Part shown: one piece after another, positions 1-8,197 of the stretch
Layout of the letters: each line of letters opens with the position of its first letter
How positions within the stretch are numbered: position 1 is the first letter of the stretch
Assembly (NCBI GenBank): GCA_964533185.1
Contig: CAZHLD010000029.1
Location: 1 to 31,058, forward strand
Direction of reading: 5' to 3'
DNA from: CAZHLD01 sp964533185
GTDB taxonomy: Bacteria > Acidobacteriota > Terriglobia > Acidiferrales > UBA7541
DNA: 31,058 bases
Notes under the pieces: model-generated
The model's database searches: none
Told to the model about the DNA's origin: nothing
What the model saw: only the letters and a program-made list of their open reading frames with translations
Made by a program: the position numbers and the translations under genes

Positions 1-8
1 AAACGCCG

Positions 9-41
9 AAGGCCCCGACCCGGTCGGGGCCTTCTTTTTTT
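9..41 (+). terminator. Rho-independent terminator of an upstream gene
   Basis: A perfect 12-bp inverted repeat (AAGGCCCCGACC / GGTCGGGGCCTT) is followed at once by a run of T (35-41). This is the classic shape of an intrinsic terminator for a plus-strand gene ending left of the window. Its core is the same GGCCCCGACC hairpin that recurs elsewhere in the window as a palindromic repeat, so the element may have been recruited as a terminator. Confidence 0.75.
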
Positions 42-45
42 CTTG

Positions 46-253
46 TGGAGCGAGGAGTGTGTCCCACCGCTGCGCCGCGCAGGGCGGAAAAATCTCTCTA
101 CCTGGTCGGCTCTTTCAATTTTCCAGTTTCGAGTTTCCCGTCTTGGACGGGGACGGCCCCGGTGGTCCGCCGTGGCGAACCACCGGGACAGGCGAGCTAC
201 CCAACCAGGCCGCCGGTCGCCCGCCGCGGCGGGCGGCGCGGCAGCCGGGGACA
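46..253. other. Intergenic, no gene seen
   Basis: GC-rich spacer. The only structure noticed is a hairpin around 156-190 (CCCGGTGGT ... ACCACCGGGA). Open frames here are long only because of GC bias and resemble no family I know. Confidence 0.5.
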
Positions 254-460
254 TCAACGGGGACGTCCGCTCGGCCGGTAGGAGCCGAGCGAGCGCGGCC
301 GCAACCTCAGGCGCGGCCCCAGCGGCGGCGGCACGTTGCGCAAGTGCGCTCCGCAGTTCGAGCACAATTCCGAATGCACCGCAGCGGCGCGCAGCCACAT
401 CCCCCGGGCCTCACACTCCGGGTTGATGCATTGTACGGTCCAGCCGGGCAAGTACTGCAC
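254..460 (-). CDS. Small zinc-ribbon protein (hypothetical)
   Basis: A protein of about 68 residues if translation starts at the GTG at 460-458. A GGGGG tract about 5 bases upstream could be its ribosome site; the open frame itself continues further upstream. The sequence runs YLPGW, then CINPEC (CxxxxC), then CSNC (CxxC), then a proline/arginine-rich tail. The two cysteine pairs, about 20 residues apart, suggest a zinc ribbon. I recall similar small proteins with a C-x4-C...C-x2-C core and a PPPL/RPR tail in Acidobacteria, but the role is unknown. It is divergent from the SPFH gene. The spacing of the cysteines and the conserved-looking core argue against a chance frame; the exact start is uncertain. 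Confidence 0.5.
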   Translation of the reverse strand: MQYLPGWTVQCINPECEARGMWLRAAAVHSELCSNCGAHLRNVPPPLGPRLRLRPRSLGSYRPSGRPR

Positions 461-593
461 GGTACCCCCACACTTTTCGGCTGCTGCAGCCGGAAAAGTA
501 GGCGGGATTCTGCGCTGGCGGCTCTGGTGTGTCAAGGGAAAAACACACAATTAGTAGTATCCCTGTTGCAAAGCGGAACATCCCCCACTCAGG

Positions 594-599
594 TACAAT
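594..599 (+). promoter_or_regulatory. Candidate -10 box (TACAAT) for the SPFH gene
   Basis: TACAAT lies 47 bases before the SPFH start codon. No good -35 hexamer sits at the usual distance. The same hexamer precedes the RsbU-type gene (5677-5682) and purQ (20553-20548, minus), which supports it as the local -10 form. Confidence 0.4.
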
Positions 600-646
600 C
601 TCCTTGTGGTCGCTGCCAACCCTATCTCTGTTCCGTGGAGGAACCC

Positions 647-1510
647 ATGAGTCCGTTTCGCAAGAACCCTGATGACCCCGGCTCCGAGCTGCGCGCCTTT
701 ACCATCCCCGATTGGAAGTCCTGGAGCATCTGGAAAATCCTCAGCGTGCTCCTGCTCCTTATCTTGCTGTGGAGTTCGGTCACCCGAATCCCCACCGGCC
801 ACGTCGGCGTGCTTACGCTGTTCGGCCGGGTCACCGGCCAGGCCCTGCCCGAGGGCATTCACCTGATCAACCCGCTCAAGCGCGTCGACGAAATGTCCGT
901 TCGAACGCAAAACCTTAAGGAAGCCGCCAGCGTGCCCTCCAACGAGGGTCTCATCATGACGCTGGACACCTCGCTGCTCTTCCGCCTCGACCCCACCAAG
1001 GCTGCCGAAGCCTTTCAGACCATCGGCCTGCGCTACGTGGAGGTAGTGGTCGAGCCCAACCTGCGCTCGGCCGTGCGCACGGTCACCACTAAACACACCG
1101 CCAACGCGCTCTACACCGGCGCGCGCGAAATTGTGGCCCTCCAGATCCGTGACGAGCTGTTCAAGATTCTCCAGCCGCGCGGCATCATCGTGGAAGACAT
1201 CCTGCTCCGCGACATCCAGCTCCCCGCGCTGCTGAAGGCCGCGATCGAGTCCAAGCAACAGGCCGAGCAGGAATCGCTGCGCATGACCTTCATCCTGCTG
1301 AAGGAAAAGCAGGAGGCCGAGCGCAAACGCATCGAAGCCCAGGGCATCGCCGACTTCCAGCGCATCGTGTCCCAGAGCCTCAGCCAGCAACTGCTGGAAT
1401 GGAAGGGCATCGAGACCACTGAAAAACTCGCCAGCAGCAATAACGCAAAGGTGGTGGTGATTGGCGCGGGCAAGTCCGGCCTGCCCCTCATCCTCGGCGG
1501 CACCAACTGA
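647..1510 (+). CDS. SPFH/prohibitin-family membrane protein
   Basis: A 287-residue protein of the SPFH (stomatin/prohibitin/flotillin/HflK) superfamily. The ATG at 647 has a GGAGG 5 bases upstream; the open frame runs further 5' but shows no conserved sequence there. One membrane segment lies at about residues 27-46 (LSVLLLLILLW). The SPFH domain follows (RIPTGHVGVLTLFGRV at about 47-62), then LPEGIHLINP, and a charged helical region from about residue 190 to 250 rich in Glu, Lys and Gln, likely coiled coil for oligomerisation. The end (KVVVIGAGKSGLPLILGG) resembles prohibitin C-termini. Family members form large rings at the membrane and modulate proteases or membrane organisation. No protease partner is adjacent; the next gene is an unrelated membrane protein. 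Confidence 0.85.
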   Translation: MSPFRKNPDDPGSELRAFTIPDWKSWSIWKILSVLLLLILLWSSVTRIPTGHVGVLTLFGRVTGQALPEGIHLINPLKRVDEMSVRTQNLKEAASVPSNEGLIMTLDTSLLFRLDPTKAAEAFQTIGLRYVEVVVEPNLRSAVRTVTTKHTANALYTGAREIVALQIRDELFKILQPRGIIVEDILLRDIQLPALLKAAIESKQQAEQESLRMTFILLKEKQEAERKRIEAQGIADFQRIVSQSLSQQLLEWKGIETTEKLASSNNAKVVVIGAGKSGLPLILGGTN

Positions 1511-1561
1511 CCGCCCGCCTCCAGGATAGCGCCGGCATCTTGCCGGCCTTTGCGTCTCGAC

Positions 1562-1680
1562 GTAGGGGCACCCCATCGCGTGTCCCTACGCTCTCTTTCT
1601 TGTAGCGGCCGCTTCCAGCGGCCATCCTTGGTAGGGGCAAGCCGGAGTTTACCCCGACCCTTTCGGGGTGCCTGCCCCCG
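1562..1680. repeat. Cluster of three palindromic elements
   Basis: Three different short palindromes lie head to tail in the spacer after the SPFH gene: a GTAGGGGCA...TGTCCCTAC element (1562-1589), a GTAGCGGCC...GGCCA element (1602-1624), and one containing ACCCCGA..TCGGGGT (1651-1669) bracketed by GTAGGGGCA and TGCCCCC. Each has relatives elsewhere in the window. The last shares AGCCGGAGTTTACCCCGAC with a copy near 8139. Confidence 0.7.
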
Positions 1681-1835
1681 ATGGCCCTGCGGCCTGTCCG
1701 CCCCGAGTTTTCTTCACTGAAGGCTGATGACTGAAAACTGACCACGAACATCTCACCGTCGTTGCATCCGGCAATCACTTCCCCTACAGTAAACCGATCA
1801 GCGCCGGGCAACTTTCCCCCGGCGCAGGCGGCTCT

Positions 1836-2857
1836 GTGCCCGCACCTCTTTCTGCCGTAGACGCCATCGCTCCGGCCTTTGCGCGCATGCGCGCACAACT
1901 GTTTCAGCCCTTTCGCATGTCGCTCTGGGCGCGCCTGGCCGTCGTCGCGCTGATGACCGGCGAGCTTTCAGGCAATTGGAGCGGCACGTCCAACTTTTCG
2001 CTCCCGCCGCAGTGGGGCGGCAAGGAAGACCTCCTCGCCAGCCTCGACGCAGCCGCCACTTCGTCGCCGGGAGCCTGGCTGCAATACCTGCCATGGATTA
2101 TTCTGGGAATCGGCGCGCTGATAATCCTCGGAGTCCTCTGGCTCTACGCGAGCTGCGTCTTTCGTTTTGTCCTCTTTGAGTCGGTGCTCCACGGCCGCTG
2201 CAGCATTCGTGCCGGCTGGCGCCGCTGGCAGACGCCCGGCCGCAGCTTTTTCCTGTGGACGCTGGCCTTCCTTGCGGTGAGCCTGGCTGCGCTGGTAGTG
2301 CTGGTGGGCGTGCCGGTATTCATCGCGTGGCGCGCGGGCCTCTTCACCAATAAGGATGAGCACTTCGGCGTGCTCCTCGCCGGTGGGCTGCTGCTGTTCC
2401 TTGTGTTTCTCGCGCTGCTGCTGGTGAGCTACGCCATCGACCTGCTGGCGCGCGACTTTGTCGTCCCGGTGATGGCGCTCGAAAACGTGGGCGTGATGGA
2501 CGGCTGGCGGCGCTTCCTGCCGATGCTCCGCGCGGAGAAGGGCAGCTTCGCCGTCTACGTGCTGATGAAGATCGTGCTGGCGGTGGGCAGCGAAATCCTC
2601 TTCGCCATCGTCAATCTATTCGTCATTCTGGTCAGCCTGATTCCGCTGGGCATCGTCGGCCTGGTCGCCTACCTGCTGGGCAGCGCCTTCGGGCTCACCT
2701 GGAATATTTCCACCATTCTGCTCGCCATTGCCGGCGGGCTACTCGGCCTGGCCGCGCTGCTCTACGTGCTGGCGCTGGTCTATGCGCCCGGGCTGGTCTT
2801 CTTCCAGTCCTACGCCATCCACTTTTTCGGCGCTCGCTACCCGCGCCTCGGCGCGCT
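1836..2857 (+). CDS. Multi-pass membrane protein, 3' end lost in assembly gap
   Basis: Partial gene, 340 residues visible before the N run. The first in-frame start is a GTG at 1836. It has a soluble N-terminal stretch and about six hydrophobic segments: residues ~88-108, ~150-172, ~182-205, ~250-275, ~272-295 and ~300-325. The layout, long helices alternating with short amphipathic loops (VMDGWRRFLPMLRAEKG), resembles uncharacterised inner-membrane proteins of the DUF975/glycerophosphodiester phosphodiesterase membrane-domain type, but I cannot name the family. The coding frame continues open into the N run, so the true C-terminus is unknown. Codon use is typical of the surrounding chromosome. 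Confidence 0.7.
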
Positions 2858-2957
2858 NNNNNNNNNNNNNNNNNNNNNNNNNNNNNNNNNNNNNNNNNNN
2901 NNNNNNNNNNNNNNNNNNNNNNNNNNNNNNNNNNNNNNNNNNNNNNNNNNNNNNNNN
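2858..2957. other. Assembly gap (100 N)
   Basis: Exactly 100 N, the conventional filler for a gap of unknown size. It removes the 3' end of the membrane-protein gene. The minus-strand gene on the right is complete, its stop codon lying 3 bases inside the right edge. Confidence 0.98.
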
Positions 2958-2960
2958 GCC

Positions 2961-4019
2961 TTAGAGTTGAAAGTCGGCGACGACAGCGCTGTGGTCCGAG
3001 GCGGCTGTCTTCTTGCTGGTCACCGTGTCGTAGATCGGCCACTTCTTGGTGTAAACGCCGCGCCGCTCGATGCGAACGTTTTTCAGGCCGGCCTTCAGCG
3101 CGTCTGACAGCAAAATGTAGTCCAGCTGCTGTTTACCCGTGCTGTAGGTACCGCGCTGGTCCGCGGGCAGTTCCAGGTTGACGTTGTAGAGACTGGGGTT
3201 GGAAAGCAGTGGCGAGAGTGACCCGCCGTCAGGCGTGTCATTCAAGTCTCCGGCGACGGCAAGCAACTCGCTTTGCAGGTTGTGCTGGGCTACTAACTCT
3301 GCGAGCCGCGTAGCCTGCCCTCGGCGTCGGTCGTTGCTGAGCGTATCGTTCTTAGCCGGCCGCTTCGACTTCAGGTGGTTGATCATGAGATGAAACTCGC
3401 GGCCGCCCGAAAGCTTCAGTCGCACCTCCAGGCAGTCCCGCGAAAACGTGCGCACCGTGCGGTTCTGATAGGTGGTGGTGTCTTCGATGTTGCTTCGCAG
3501 CCAGACCACGGGCACGCGCGACAGTACCGCCACATCGATTCCCCGGTCGTCGTTTCCATCGATGAGATGGATGTACTTGTAACCCTGCCTATTCTGCGGT
3601 TGCAGAAACTCCTTGACCAGCAACTGGTCGTGAAACCGTTGTAGCGTGATCCGATTCTCCACCTCCATCAAGCAGATGACTTCGGCATCCACGTCGGCGA
3701 TCACCCGGGCCGTGTTCTTCACCGCGATCTCGGGATTCTTTCCCCGGGTGACCTCGATCCAGCCCAGCCATTCGTTGGCTCCCTGGACATCCTTGTTTGT
3801 GTACTTGCCGCGCACCTCGTTCAGAGTTGCGTATCCTTTCAACTTCTCCAGCAGCGACTTGATCTTGCTCTTATCAAACACTGCCTCCCGTAGCTCCGCC
3901 TGAAGCTGCCCCAGATAGCCCAGGAGTTTGTTTGCGGTAGCCGCAGAGCTGGCAAAGATTTTCGGGCGGTCAAAGAGGTTCTCGCAGTTGAAGGTTGCCA
4001 AGCGAAAGTTTTGTGCCAT
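2961..4019 (-). CDS. Endonuclease/exonuclease/phosphatase-family protein
   Basis: A 352-residue protein with the EEP (DNase I/exonuclease III-like) fold, an Mg-dependent phosphoesterase. Motifs in order: FNCENL (residues 10-15), the metal-binding Glu in LMEVEN (about 117-122), DDRGIDVAVLSR (157-168), NHLKSK (214-219), GDLND (257-261), LDYILLS (299-305) and the catalytic SDH (341-343). All active-site residues are present. The GDLND and NHLKSK forms resemble the extracellular-nuclease branch, yet I see no signal peptide, so the enzyme is probably cytoplasmic. The substrate (DNA, RNA or phospholipid) cannot be told. The ATG at 4019 has AAAGGAG about 9 bases upstream. A sigma70-like promoter precedes it, and the gene faces the gap-truncated membrane-protein gene. 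Confidence 0.88.
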   Translation of the reverse strand: MAQNFRLATFNCENLFDRPKIFASSAATANKLLGYLGQLQAELREAVFDKSKIKSLLEKLKGYATLNEVRGKYTNKDVQGANEWLGWIEVTRGKNPEIAVKNTARVIADVDAEVICLMEVENRITLQRFHDQLLVKEFLQPQNRQGYKYIHLIDGNDDRGIDVAVLSRVPVVWLRSNIEDTTTYQNRTVRTFSRDCLEVRLKLSGGREFHLMINHLKSKRPAKNDTLSNDRRRGQATRLAELVAQHNLQSELLAVAGDLNDTPDGGSLSPLLSNPSLYNVNLELPADQRGTYSTGKQQLDYILLSDALKAGLKNVRIERRGVYTKKWPIYDTVTSKKTAASDHSAVVADFQL

Positions 4020-4065
4020 GGCGGAAACTCCTTTTGTGAGCGTAGCGGGTGAGTACTGGAGATGG

Positions 4066-4092
4066 ATACTACCTGTAAAGATATATTGTCAA
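4066..4092 (-). promoter_or_regulatory. Probable promoter of the EEP gene
   Basis: On the minus strand a perfect TTGACA (4092-4087) is followed after 15 bases by TAGTAT (4071-4066), about 46 bases before the ATG. The -35 box lies in an AT-rich near-palindrome (TATATTGTCAACATATA), unusual in this GC-rich DNA, which could also bind a repressor. Confidence 0.5.
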
Positions 4093-4235
4093 CATATATA
4101 AAACCAAAAGCGCGACACATCGTTTGATTCGCCGCGGGCCGCACTTGCGGCCGCTCCGTTTTTGTCGCATACTCCGCGCCGTCACCGCCCGGGGGCACCC
4201 CGGATGCCCCACACTCTTCCCTCGAGGTGGCTGCG

Positions 4236-5573
4236 ATGACGATTCGGCGAAGCCTGGCCGCGATGCTTTGCCTGCTGTGTGCTCTGCTGGTAGTAGCTCC
4301 TCTGCTGACCGCGCAGGAGAAGGGATCGGCGCTGCCGGAGAAGCCCTCGGCGGCCCCCGAGCAAGCCGAAAAAAAGGAAGTGCAGGGCTACACGCTCTCG
4401 CCGGAAAAGCTCCAGAAGGCCATCGAGCTTTCCCGCGCGCGCAACTGGCTTTACTTCATTGACGTGGCCTACGGCCTGCTCATCCTGCTGCTGGTCCTGC
4501 GCTTCCGCCTGGCCCCCAAGTACCGCGACCTGGCCGAGCGCGCCTCCGCGCGCCGCTTCCTGCAGGTGATCATCTTCCTCCCGCTCTTCGTTCTGACCGT
4601 GGACAGTATCGGCTTGCCCACGGCCATCTACGGCCAGTGGCTCGGTCTCAAGTACGACCAGTCAGTGCAGTCGTGGGGCTCATGGTTCGGCGACTGGGTC
4701 AAGGGCGAGATCGTCGGCCTGATTATCTTCACGCTGCTGATCTGGATCCTCTACGCCGTCATCCGCCGGAGCCCGCGCCGCTGGTGGCTTTATTTCTGGA
4801 TGGCCACGCTGCCCATCATCGTTTTCCTGATTTTCCTCGCCCCGCTGGTGATTGACCCGCTCTTCTTCAAGTTCACCCCGCTCGAGAACACCCAGCCGCA
4901 GCTCGTTTCCGAAATCGAAAAAGTGGTGAAGCGCAGCGGCCTAGAGATTCCGCGCGAGAGGATGTTTGAGTCGAATGCCAGCACCAAGTACAAGACCGTC
5001 AACGCCTACGTCACCGGCCTGGGCGCCTCCAAGCGCGTGGTCGTCTGGGACACCACCATCCAGAAAATGAACACCTCGCAGACGCTTTGCGTCTTCGGCC
5101 ACGAAATGGGCCACTACGTCTTGGGCCACATCCGCAATGCCATCCTCTTCTTCGCCGGGCTGCTCTTTGTCTTCTTCTACATCGGCTACCGCGGCATGAC
5201 GTGGGCCGTGGTGCGCTGGGGCCCGGCCTGGGGCATCCGCGGGGTGGACGACTGGGCCTCCCTGCCGGTCTTCTTGCTCTCTCTCTCCGTACTTTTCTTC
5301 CTGGGCTCGCCGATCATCAATGGCTACAGCCGCTGGCAGGAGCACAACGCCGATATCTACGGCCTTGAAGTCATCCACGGCAGTGTCCCCAATTCGCAGG
5401 AGGTGAACGGGCAGACGGAGCAGATTATCGGCGAAATTGCCCTTGCCGACCCCGACCCGCACCCCTTTATCAAGTACTGGCGCTATACGCATCCGCCCGT
5501 CGCCGAGCGCGTTCGCTTCGCCCGCACCTACGACCCGTGGTCCAAAGGCGAACAACCCAAATATGTGAAGTAA
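4236..5573 (+). CDS. M48-family membrane metallopeptidase (CAAX prenyl protease-like)
   Basis: A 445-residue zinc metallopeptidase of the Ste24/M48 group. A hydrophobic leader comes first (residues 5-26), then a linker rich in Pro, Glu and Lys. Membrane helices of the CAAX-protease N-terminal domain lie at about 70-90, 108-125, 160-180 and 188-207. The zinc motif HEMGH is at 289-293, with the third ligand Glu in EHNAD (369-373). The typical HPP motif (THPPVAERV) closes the catalytic domain. Members of this group cleave membrane or prenylated proteins and act in envelope quality control. I chose the ATG at 4236, with GAGG 8 bases upstream, over a GTG at 4227. The N-terminal leader before the usual five-helix domain is an extension over yeast Ste24. 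Confidence 0.9.
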   Translation: MTIRRSLAAMLCLLCALLVVAPLLTAQEKGSALPEKPSAAPEQAEKKEVQGYTLSPEKLQKAIELSRARNWLYFIDVAYGLLILLLVLRFRLAPKYRDLAERASARRFLQVIIFLPLFVLTVDSIGLPTAIYGQWLGLKYDQSVQSWGSWFGDWVKGEIVGLIIFTLLIWILYAVIRRSPRRWWLYFWMATLPIIVFLIFLAPLVIDPLFFKFTPLENTQPQLVSEIEKVVKRSGLEIPRERMFESNASTKYKTVNAYVTGLGASKRVVVWDTTIQKMNTSQTLCVFGHEMGHYVLGHIRNAILFFAGLLFVFFYIGYRGMTWAVVRWGPAWGIRGVDDWASLPVFLLSLSVLFFLGSPIINGYSRWQEHNADIYGLEVIHGSVPNSQEVNGQTEQIIGEIALADPDPHPFIKYWRYTHPPVAERVRFARTYDPWSKGEQPKYVK

Positions 5574-5603
5574 CGCTGGGGTCCCGCCGGTTCTTTTTCC
5601 CTC

Positions 5604-5635
5604 GTAGGGGCGTCCGCCGCGGCGGACGCCCCTAC
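5604..5635. repeat. 32-bp perfect palindrome (GTAGGGGCG family)
   Basis: Two 16-base arms (GTAGGGGCGTCCGCCG and its exact complement). An identical 32-bp copy is at 8004-8035, and a half-degraded copy lies before purF (15604-15635). The spacer between the M48 and RsbU-type genes holds nothing else. Confidence 0.85.
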
Positions 5636-5676
5636 GCCTGCTTCTCTGTGTCCCCTCCCATTCTCCGGAGCTCATG

Positions 5677-5682
5677 TACAAT
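5677..5682 (+). promoter_or_regulatory. Candidate -10 box (TACAAT) for the RsbU-type gene
   Basis: TACAAT sits 32 bases before the GTG start, giving a leader of about 25 bases that holds the AGAGGGA ribosome site. No clear -35 box. Confidence 0.35.
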
Positions 5683-5714
5683 ATCCGTTCACCTTTTCAG
5701 CAGAGGGAACCACC

Positions 5715-6866
5715 GTGGACGGCACCAAACCCGAATGGCTCCAGCAGATGGAAGGCATCCTCGAAGGCCTCAACGAGGGTGTGATCATCTTTGACGACTG
5801 CCACGCCGCCCTCTATGCCAACGAATGCATTGTGGAGATGACCGGCTTCACCCGCGACGAAATCATCGGCGCCACCCCCGCGAAGTTTTATTCCGCCGAC
5901 GACTTAGTCTTCATCATGAAGCAAATCAGCCGTGGCGACATGACCGGCCGCAATCGCTACGAGCTCTTCGCCCCGCGCAAAGACGGTCAGCGCACCCCGG
6001 TGATTATCAGCTCGCGCGTGATCGAAGACCCCGATGGCCGCCGCTTCGAGATCGTCACCTTCACCGACATCAGCGAGCAGAAGCGCGCTGAGGCCGAACT
6101 CCGCGCCGCCAACGCCCAGCTCGAAAAACGCCAGCACGAGATCGAAACCGAGCTGGCCCTGGCCGCGCGCGTCCAGCAGAGCCTGGCCCCACAGTGCATG
6201 CGCTGGGGCTCGGTGGCGGTGGAGACGTTCTATCTCCCTGTCCGCACCATCGGCGGCGACTTCGGTCTGGTGGTGCCGCGCGGCGATGACTCGCTCAGCC
6301 TGTTCGTTTGCGACGTCTCCGGCCACGGCATCGGCTCGGCGCTGGTGGCCAACCGCATCTACACCGAGACGCTCTCCCTGCTGGAGCGCCGCACGCCCGT
6401 CGGCGACATGCTCCGCCGCTTGAACGATCTTGTGCTGCGCCAGATCCGTACCTCCGGCTTCTACTTCACCCTGGCCGCCGCGCAGCTCGGTCCCCGCGGC
6501 CGCCGCATGCACTTCGCCGGGGCCGGACACCCGCCGGCCATCTGGGTCACGCCATCCGGTGAGGTCCGCTTGCTCGAGGCTCAGAGCGCCGTCCTCGGCG
6601 CGCTCGAAGGCGCCGTCGCCGACGAGCCCTCCGTCGAAGTAGACCTCGACCCCGGCGACCGCATCGCCCTCTACACCGACGGCCTCACCGAGGTTTTCGA
6701 CCACCGCGGCGAAATGCTCGGCATCGAGGGTTTCCAGGAGATTGTCCGCGCCAATGCAAAAAAGTCCCTGCCGGAGATGAAGCAGGCCGTGCTCGACGAA
6801 GTCTCCGCCTGGCGCCACGGCCCCCCCACCGACGACATTTCGCTGGTTCTGGTGGAAATCAGCTAG
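5715..6866 (+). CDS. PAS-PP2C (RsbU-type) serine phosphatase
   Basis: A 383-residue signalling protein. An N-terminal PAS sensor domain (residues ~10-125, ending FTDISEQKRAE) is followed by a coiled-coil linker (~122-155) and a SpoIIE/RsbU-type PP2C phosphatase domain (~165-383). Metal-site motifs are visible: GGDF at 180-183, DVSGHGIGSAL at 200-210, AGHPP, LYTDGLTE and DDISLVLVE. The usual second acidic residue of the GGDFYD motif is replaced (GGDFG), which may alter metal binding. Such phosphatases act on anti-sigma-antagonist (STAS) proteins in partner-switching cascades. No STAS or kinase gene is next to it, so its partner is elsewhere. The start is a GTG with AGAGGGA upstream; there is no membrane segment, so it is cytosolic. 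Confidence 0.9.
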   Translation: MDGTKPEWLQQMEGILEGLNEGVIIFDDCHAALYANECIVEMTGFTRDEIIGATPAKFYSADDLVFIMKQISRGDMTGRNRYELFAPRKDGQRTPVIISSRVIEDPDGRRFEIVTFTDISEQKRAEAELRAANAQLEKRQHEIETELALAARVQQSLAPQCMRWGSVAVETFYLPVRTIGGDFGLVVPRGDDSLSLFVCDVSGHGIGSALVANRIYTETLSLLERRTPVGDMLRRLNDLVLRQIRTSGFYFTLAAAQLGPRGRRMHFAGAGHPPAIWVTPSGEVRLLEAQSAVLGALEGAVADEPSVEVDLDPGDRIALYTDGLTEVFDHRGEMLGIEGFQEIVRANAKKSLPEMKQAVLDEVSAWRHGPPTDDISLVLVEIS

Positions 6867-6953
6867 GCTCTTCCCGGCCCCGCAGCTTTCATCCAATCGC
6901 GCCCCGCCGTCGTATATATTCACCGGACACCAATCGCTTGGGAGGCACCCGCA

Positions 6954-7799
6954 ATGCAGTTGCCAGGCTTTGATCTGGAGAAGTACCTGCAGCACTCAAA
7001 AAAGGTGGATGTGGGCGGCCTCGATTTCGCCGCCGCGGCGCGCTTTCCGCTCTCCGACGACGAGGTGCGCTGCCTGACGTACATGATGGACATCGAGTCG
7101 CACACCATCGTGTACCTGAAGGGCATCCTCAACACCTGCGCCGTGCGCGACCCGCAGACCACCGCGTTCTTGAGCTGCTGGGCCTACGAAGAGTTCTTCC
7201 ACGGACGCACCATCGGTCAATTGCTCGAGGCCTGCGGCGTGCCGGTGGCGCCGGATCGCGTGGTCGAGGTGCAGAAAAAAACTTCGTGGCGCGAGTGGTT
7301 TGAGCAACTCGGCGCCTCGATCATCTGCCAGATCTCCGACCACTTCCACGGCGTCTATCTCACCTGGGGCGCGATTTCCGAGCTGACGACGCTCGAAGGC
7401 TACGGCATCCTCGCCGGCCGCACCGCCAATCCCGTGCTCGCCGATCTCCTGCGCCGCCTGGCCAAAGACGAGCGGCGCCACTTCTCCTTCTACTACAACA
7501 AGGCCAAGCAGCAGCTCACCCACCGCAATGCCCAGCGGCTGGCAAGCTTCATCCTGAAGAAATTCTGGCTGCCCGTCGGCGAAGGCGTCAAACCCGATTC
7601 CGAGGTGGACTGGATGAACCGCTTCATCCTGGGCGATTCCTTTGGCGCCCAGGTTGCCGCCCGCATCGACGCCACGATCGCCAAGCTGCCGGGCATGGAG
7701 TGGTTCAACCTGATGAGCCGCACCCGCGAGGACACTCTCCGCCGGCTCGGGCCGCTGGCGCCCCGCGCCCTCCAGCTCGCCCCCCAAACCGCACGGTAG
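6954..7799 (+). CDS. Ferritin-like di-iron protein (acyl-ACP desaturase-like)
   Basis: A 281-residue helical protein with the ligand pattern of the ferritin-like di-iron superfamily: an early Glu (DIESHT), YEEFFHGR (ExxH), a Glu in ELTTLEGY and DERRHFSFYY (ExxH). The spacing and the closing ERRH..FYY motif match the acyl-ACP desaturase (fatty acid desaturase type 2) branch. A role in O2-dependent oxidation of a lipid or other substrate is therefore plausible but not shown. The ATG at 6954 has GGGAGG about 8 bases upstream. The stop codon lies at the start of a direct repeat that leads into the assembly gap. No cofactor or redox-partner gene adjoins. Confidence 0.78.
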   Translation: MQLPGFDLEKYLQHSKKVDVGGLDFAAAARFPLSDDEVRCLTYMMDIESHTIVYLKGILNTCAVRDPQTTAFLSCWAYEEFFHGRTIGQLLEACGVPVAPDRVVEVQKKTSWREWFEQLGASIICQISDHFHGVYLTWGAISELTTLEGYGILAGRTANPVLADLLRRLAKDERRHFSFYYNKAKQQLTHRNAQRLASFILKKFWLPVGEGVKPDSEVDWMNRFILGDSFGAQVAARIDATIAKLPGMEWFNLMSRTREDTLRRLGPLAPRALQLAPQTAR

Positions 7800-7847
7800 G
7801 ACAGGCTTTAGCCTGTCCTCTTCCTTCTTCAGCCGTTGCTTTTTCTC
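7793..7847. repeat. 55-bp direct repeat, left copy at assembly gap
   Basis: This 55-bp sequence starts inside the last codons of the di-iron gene and stops at the N run. It is repeated base for base at 7948-8002, right after the N run. It contains the hairpin ACAGGCTTTAGCCTGT, and its last 42 bases occur a third time at 8085-8126. Confidence 0.9.
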
Positions 7848-7947
7848 NNNNNNNNNNNNNNNNNNNNNNNNNNNNNNNNNNNNNNNNNNNNNNNNNNNNN
7901 NNNNNNNNNNNNNNNNNNNNNNNNNNNNNNNNNNNNNNNNNNNNNNN
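7848..7947. other. Assembly gap (100 N), probably an unmerged overlap
   Basis: Exactly 100 N flanked on both sides by the same 55 bp. The contigs probably overlap here and nothing, or only repeat copies, is missing. Confidence 0.95.
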
Positions 7948-8002
7948 ACGGTAGGACAGGCTTTAGCCTGTCCTCTTCCTTCTTCAGCCGTTGCTTTTTC
8001 TC
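7948..8002. repeat. 55-bp direct repeat, right copy at assembly gap
   Basis: Identical to 7793-7847, including the ACGGTAG that on the left belongs to the end of a coding sequence. It is followed directly by the 32-bp GTAGGGGCG palindrome. Confidence 0.9.
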
Positions 8003-8003
8003 T

Positions 8004-8035
8004 GTAGGGGCGTCCGCCGCGGCGGACGCCCCTAC
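8004..8035. repeat. 32-bp perfect palindrome, identical to 5604-5635
   Basis: Exact second copy of the GTAGGGGCG element, about 2.4 kb from the first. Confidence 0.9.
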
Positions 8036-8084
8036 CATTGGCTTCCCGATCCAGCCTGAAGAGCCACGAAGAAAAGTGGCCACA

Positions 8085-8195
8085 CTTTAGCCTGTCCTCT
8101 TCCTTCTTCAGCCGTTGCTTTTTCTCCGCGCGGGCGTCTAGCCGGAGTTTACCCCGACGCATTCTGTCGGGGCCCCTATACCGGGCCCCTCTCCG
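8085..8195. repeat. Third 42-bp repeat copy plus GCCGGAG palindromic element
   Basis: 8085-8126 repeats the last 42 bases of the gap-flanking repeat. It runs into a composite element (about 8138-8190) that contains AGCCGGAGTTTACCCCGAC, a CCCCGAC..GTCGGGG stem and a closing CTCCGGCTTA. Confidence 0.75.
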
Positions 8196-8197
8196 GC

